Below, one piece after another: positions 61,914-64,000 of a stretch of 64,000 bases of DNA. Position numbers and translations under genes: made by a program. The notes beneath the pieces were generated by a model. That model was not told where the DNA came from. It ran no database searches and saw nothing but the letters and a program-made list of their open reading frames with translations. The stretch's first letter is position 1, and the number at the start of each line of letters is the position of its first letter. The DNA comes from Bacteroidota bacterium (GTDB lineage: Bacteria > Bacteroidota > Bacteroidia > Bacteroidales > UBA10428), in the NCBI GenBank assembly GCA_016699695.1, contig CP065006.1, forward strand, positions 3,658,001 to 3,722,000, written 5' to 3'.

Positions 61914-63410
61914 TTCTACTTTAACAGATTTACAATTTTGAATATGAGTAATTTATATCACGCTGTCGTTTTAAATGCCGGTCATAAATTCTATCAATCA
62001 TTTGTTCTTCGGTCATCTGTTTATAAAGTTTAAAAGTGATAAATTCTTTAATATCACGAGCCGATAGTAAAGGTAAATCATCAAAGCAATGCAATTTTTC
62101 TTTTAAAATAAATGACGAGACCAAAAAGTTTAATGCAACCTGGTGTTGCCATGCAAGCCATTTTCGTGTCTGAAACTGGTCTAGCCCGAGTATCTGTTTT
62201 GATTCTTTTATGCAATGTTCTACAAAGTACCGTTGTGCTTGCATATAGGCTATAGCTTTCTTAGTGTATTGTTCAAGATTAGCATTGGTAAAAGAATATT
62301 TTATTTCGTCCTTGCCTTCTTTGGTTTTCGTTTTACGGATAACCAGTAACCTTTGCTCTACTTGCATTTTACTGTTATTGATTATCCAAAGCTTTATAAA
62401 ATGATAGTCAGCTACAAGAACTCCTTTGGCTGTATTACGAACACTAATACGCTGCCAATTTTCGTCATTTAAAGTCTGTAAATATTTTGATACACTTAAT
62501 TCGTCTGTAGTTGCTTTTAATTTCTTGGGTTCACGACCCTTATTGCTTTTTCGCTCGGGAATAGCCAAGTCAGGACGTTCCAAATATATTTTTTGGTCTT
62601 TATGGATATCCAGCATGTACAGATAACCAAGCAAATCTATGCTGCTGGCAAAATCCACATCGTTACCATAATAACCATCGCCTCCAATAAAATCGAAGAT
62701 GATGCCATTGGTTACTTGCTGGCGAATAATTTCTAATGCCAGTTCGAGCTTAGTTTTAAATGTTCGGTGCTTTACAGGAACGCCTGCTTTTTCGCATCTT
62801 GTCTTGTCGTCACACCAAGCCTTGGGAAGGTATAGTCGGGCATCAACCATTGATGCAAAATCCCCATTACTTAAACAAGCAAATACCGCAACCTGACTAT
62901 TTGATAGTTTCCCTACATTCCCACAATATTGATGTCCAACGCCTACGCTATGGTCGCCTTTTTTTACCCAACCACTTTCATCAATAATCAATCCTGTAAG
63001 TTTTCTTTTGGGTAAAACCTGGCTTACTTCCTGGGCTACTTGATTTATCAAAACTCGATGATCCCAGTTAGACTCAGTTATAAAGTGCTGCATTTGATGG
63101 TAGTTAGCTCCCAAATCTTCGCTTATTCTTTCAATATTGCGCATCTGACTTTGTATTATTCCTAATGAATATTGCTGTGCTTTGTCAAAGAACTTCTTTG
63201 TTGAATTACAAAATACATGCTGATAATCATTAAGGTGAACACTAACTCGCTCTATTACAGAGGTCAGTGTTTTTCCATATCGATTATTATTTTTACGTTG
63301 TATTAAACATTTTTCGGAACGATAAGCCTGTTTTTCTGTGCATTGAAGATACTGAATTTCCTTGAAATATCAATGTTTACAAGGGTTTTGTTTAATCTGT
63401 TAAAGTAGAA
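61914..63410 (-). mobile_element. IS701-like element, copy 7
   Basis: 1497 bp, TTAG duplication at 61910-61913 and 63411-63414, in the upstream part of segment 22-23. Confidence 0.95.
61930..63144 (-). CDS. Transposase, IS701-like (copy 7)
   Basis: Intact 404-residue transposase identical to copy 1. Confidence 0.92.
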   Translation of the reverse strand: MRNIERISEDLGANYHQMQHFITESNWDHRVLINQVAQEVSQVLPKRKLTGLIIDESGWVKKGDHSVGVGHQYCGNVGKLSNSQVAVFACLSNGDFASMVDARLYLPKAWCDDKTRCEKAGVPVKHRTFKTKLELALEIIRQQVTNGIIFDFIGGDGYYGNDVDFASSIDLLGYLYMLDIHKDQKIYLERPDLAIPERKSNKGREPKKLKATTDELSVSKYLQTLNDENWQRISVRNTAKGVLVADYHFIKLWIINNSKMQVEQRLLVIRKTKTKEGKDEIKYSFTNANLEQYTKKAIAYMQAQRYFVEHCIKESKQILGLDQFQTRKWLAWQHQVALNFLVSSFILKEKLHCFDDLPLLSARDIKEFITFKLYKQMTEEQMIDRIYDRHLKRQRDINYSYSKL

Positions 63411-63458
63411 TTAGTTTATAACACTCAATTGTTGAACCTAAATATCATTTGGCATTAC

Positions 63459-63590
63459 GCACAACGTTTTATGGTAGGGTTTCGTGCGGGATTTCGAAGC
63501 TGTTTCTTATCAGTTTACTACCTGCTTTTTTACGAGCCACCAACGCCCGAAAACCTCTGAAACCCGCATGAACTCTACCATGTGTTACCG
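63459..63590. repeat. attC-like site 23 (family 1)
   Basis: GCACAAC ... GTTACCG. Segment 22-23 ends share TACGCACAAC. Interior nearly equal to sites 3 and 7. Confidence 0.87.
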
Positions 63591-63600
63591 GCTGCCTTTT

Positions 63601-64000
63601 TTATTTAAATCCATGTATCTCTTGAGCCTTTTTCCAATTTTTTTTTAAAATCGGCTTACTCACACTTGTCTCACCATTAGACGGCTCTCCTGAAAAATGG
63701 CAATACTTTTCTTTATATTCAGGGTCCGCATACTCATTCCATTTCTTATAAGCCTCTTTACTTAAAGGTTTATCAATATTGAAAGGGATTTCAACTCCAG
63801 TCCGAATACAGTATCCAGTCTGCTTTTGACTAGGTTTTGAAGCTGATTTTGTCTCTGGTTTTATTGCTTCTACTTTTTGAACAGAAATTGTCCGATGTTC
63901 ACTCCCTCTTTTTATTCTGTCAACTTCAGAGGCAATCTGCTTATAAAGTTCTTCATCTTTCTCCTTGGAAATATATATCCCCATCTCAACATTGTTTTGT
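63601..64000 (-). CDS. Unknown cassette protein, possibly 5'-incomplete
   Basis: 127 residues from the ATG at 63984, but the frame stays open to the window edge, so the gene may begin outside. The protein has a charged, low-complexity first half and then GYCIRTGVEIPFNIDKPLS and YADPEYKEKYCHFSGE, two cysteine-containing motifs that look like halves of a zinc ribbon. Similar C-terminal ribbons occur in phospholipase D-like nucleases of Bacteroidota; this is a loose resemblance. It is the first cassette segment to the right of site 23. Confidence 0.6.
   Translation of the reverse strand, partial: QNNVEMGIYISKEKDEELYKQIASEVDRIKRGSEHRTISVQKVEAIKPETKSASKPSQKQTGYCIRTGVEIPFNIDKPLSKEAYKKWNEYADPEYKEKYCHFSGEPSNGETSVSKPILKKNWKKAQEIHGFK

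Larger units (their letters stand above)
23115..63590 (-). other. Integron-like gene-cassette array (23 attC-like sites)
   Basis: Twenty-three long palindromic sites, in four sequence families, separate 22 segments. The outer arms carry AAC on the left and GTT on the right, the R'' and R' core of attC sites (RYYYAAC, GTTRRRY). Each segment begins and ends with mutually complementary 7-14 bp, as expected if every segment once closed into a circle. All recognised cassette genes read on the minus strand with the site at their 3' side. No integrase gene is present, so this is the distal part of a chromosomal integron, or an integrase-less cluster. The array stops abruptly 90 bp past modC. Confidence 0.85.

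Noticed and set aside
11182..63410. Seven identical IS701-like copies as an assembly artefact.
   Set aside because: Each copy has its own matching 4-bp duplication on both sides, and five insertions restore genes in frame when removed. Misassembly would not do this.
23115..63590. The long palindromes as transcription terminators or REP/MITE elements.
   Set aside because: Terminators or MITEs would not give complementary, segment-specific ends. MITEs would show fixed termini and target duplications, which these lack.

Overview
The window looks like a Bacteroidota chromosome, probably a marine or anaerobic Bacteroidales/Marinilabiliales relative. The evidence is its AT-rich base composition, a type IX secretion sorting domain, a promoter of the -33 TTTG / -7 TAnnTTTG type, ArsEFG-type arsenic genes, and many gliding-lineage style secreted proteins. 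There is no rRNA, tRNA or CRISPR array that I can see.

Region 1 (1-23.0 kb) is ordinary chromosome with two metal themes. An arsenic cluster (C_GCAxxG_C_C protein, Acr3 pump, DGC-domain protein, ArsP-like permease, ArsG, ArsF, ArsE, ArsR) spans 1-5.1 kb, with the same 20-bp dyad upstream of the permease and of arsR. It is followed by a Crp/Fnr regulator, two small envelope genes, an ankyrin protein, a PAS-rich hybrid histidine kinase, a CNNM/CBS protein with a decayed second copy of its 3' end, and a DUF134-NifX-NifX-DUF1847 operon. A molybdenum block (Mop protein, ModE-like regulator, TrmO-like protein, outer-membrane porin, ModA, TOBE protein, ModB, ModC) runs from 16.0 to 23.0 kb. Its porin gene is split by an insertion sequence.

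Region 2 (23.1 kb to the right edge) is a mobile gene-cassette array. I count 23 long imperfect palindromes of integron attC type; the complete ones are 129-135 bp. They separate 22 segments. Every cassette gene I can recognise lies on the minus strand with its site at its 3' end. In all 20 testable segments the two ends are reverse complements of each other, as expected for excised and reinserted cassettes. No integrase is visible; the polarity predicts one beyond the right edge. Contents include two toxin-antitoxin-like pairs (ParDE, HEPN/MNT), Fic, FRG and BtrH-like proteins, small membrane and secreted proteins, a non-coding cassette present three times, and one exceptional 8.2-kb cassette. 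That cassette carries a compact six-gene operon: AbiEi, AbiEii, a protein with two GHKL ATPase domains, a receiver-domain protein, an unknown protein and an Eco57I-like adenine methyltransferase. It is the best candidate in the window for an undescribed, probably anti-phage, system.

Insertion sequences overlay both regions. There are seven near-identical IS701-like copies (4-bp TTAN duplications), two tandem IS5-like copies and two IS3/IS407-like copies. Removing the IS701 and IS5 copies with one target duplication each restores five genes exactly in frame, including a 632-codon cassette gene hit by three elements. The burst is therefore recent and the assembly is self-consistent.
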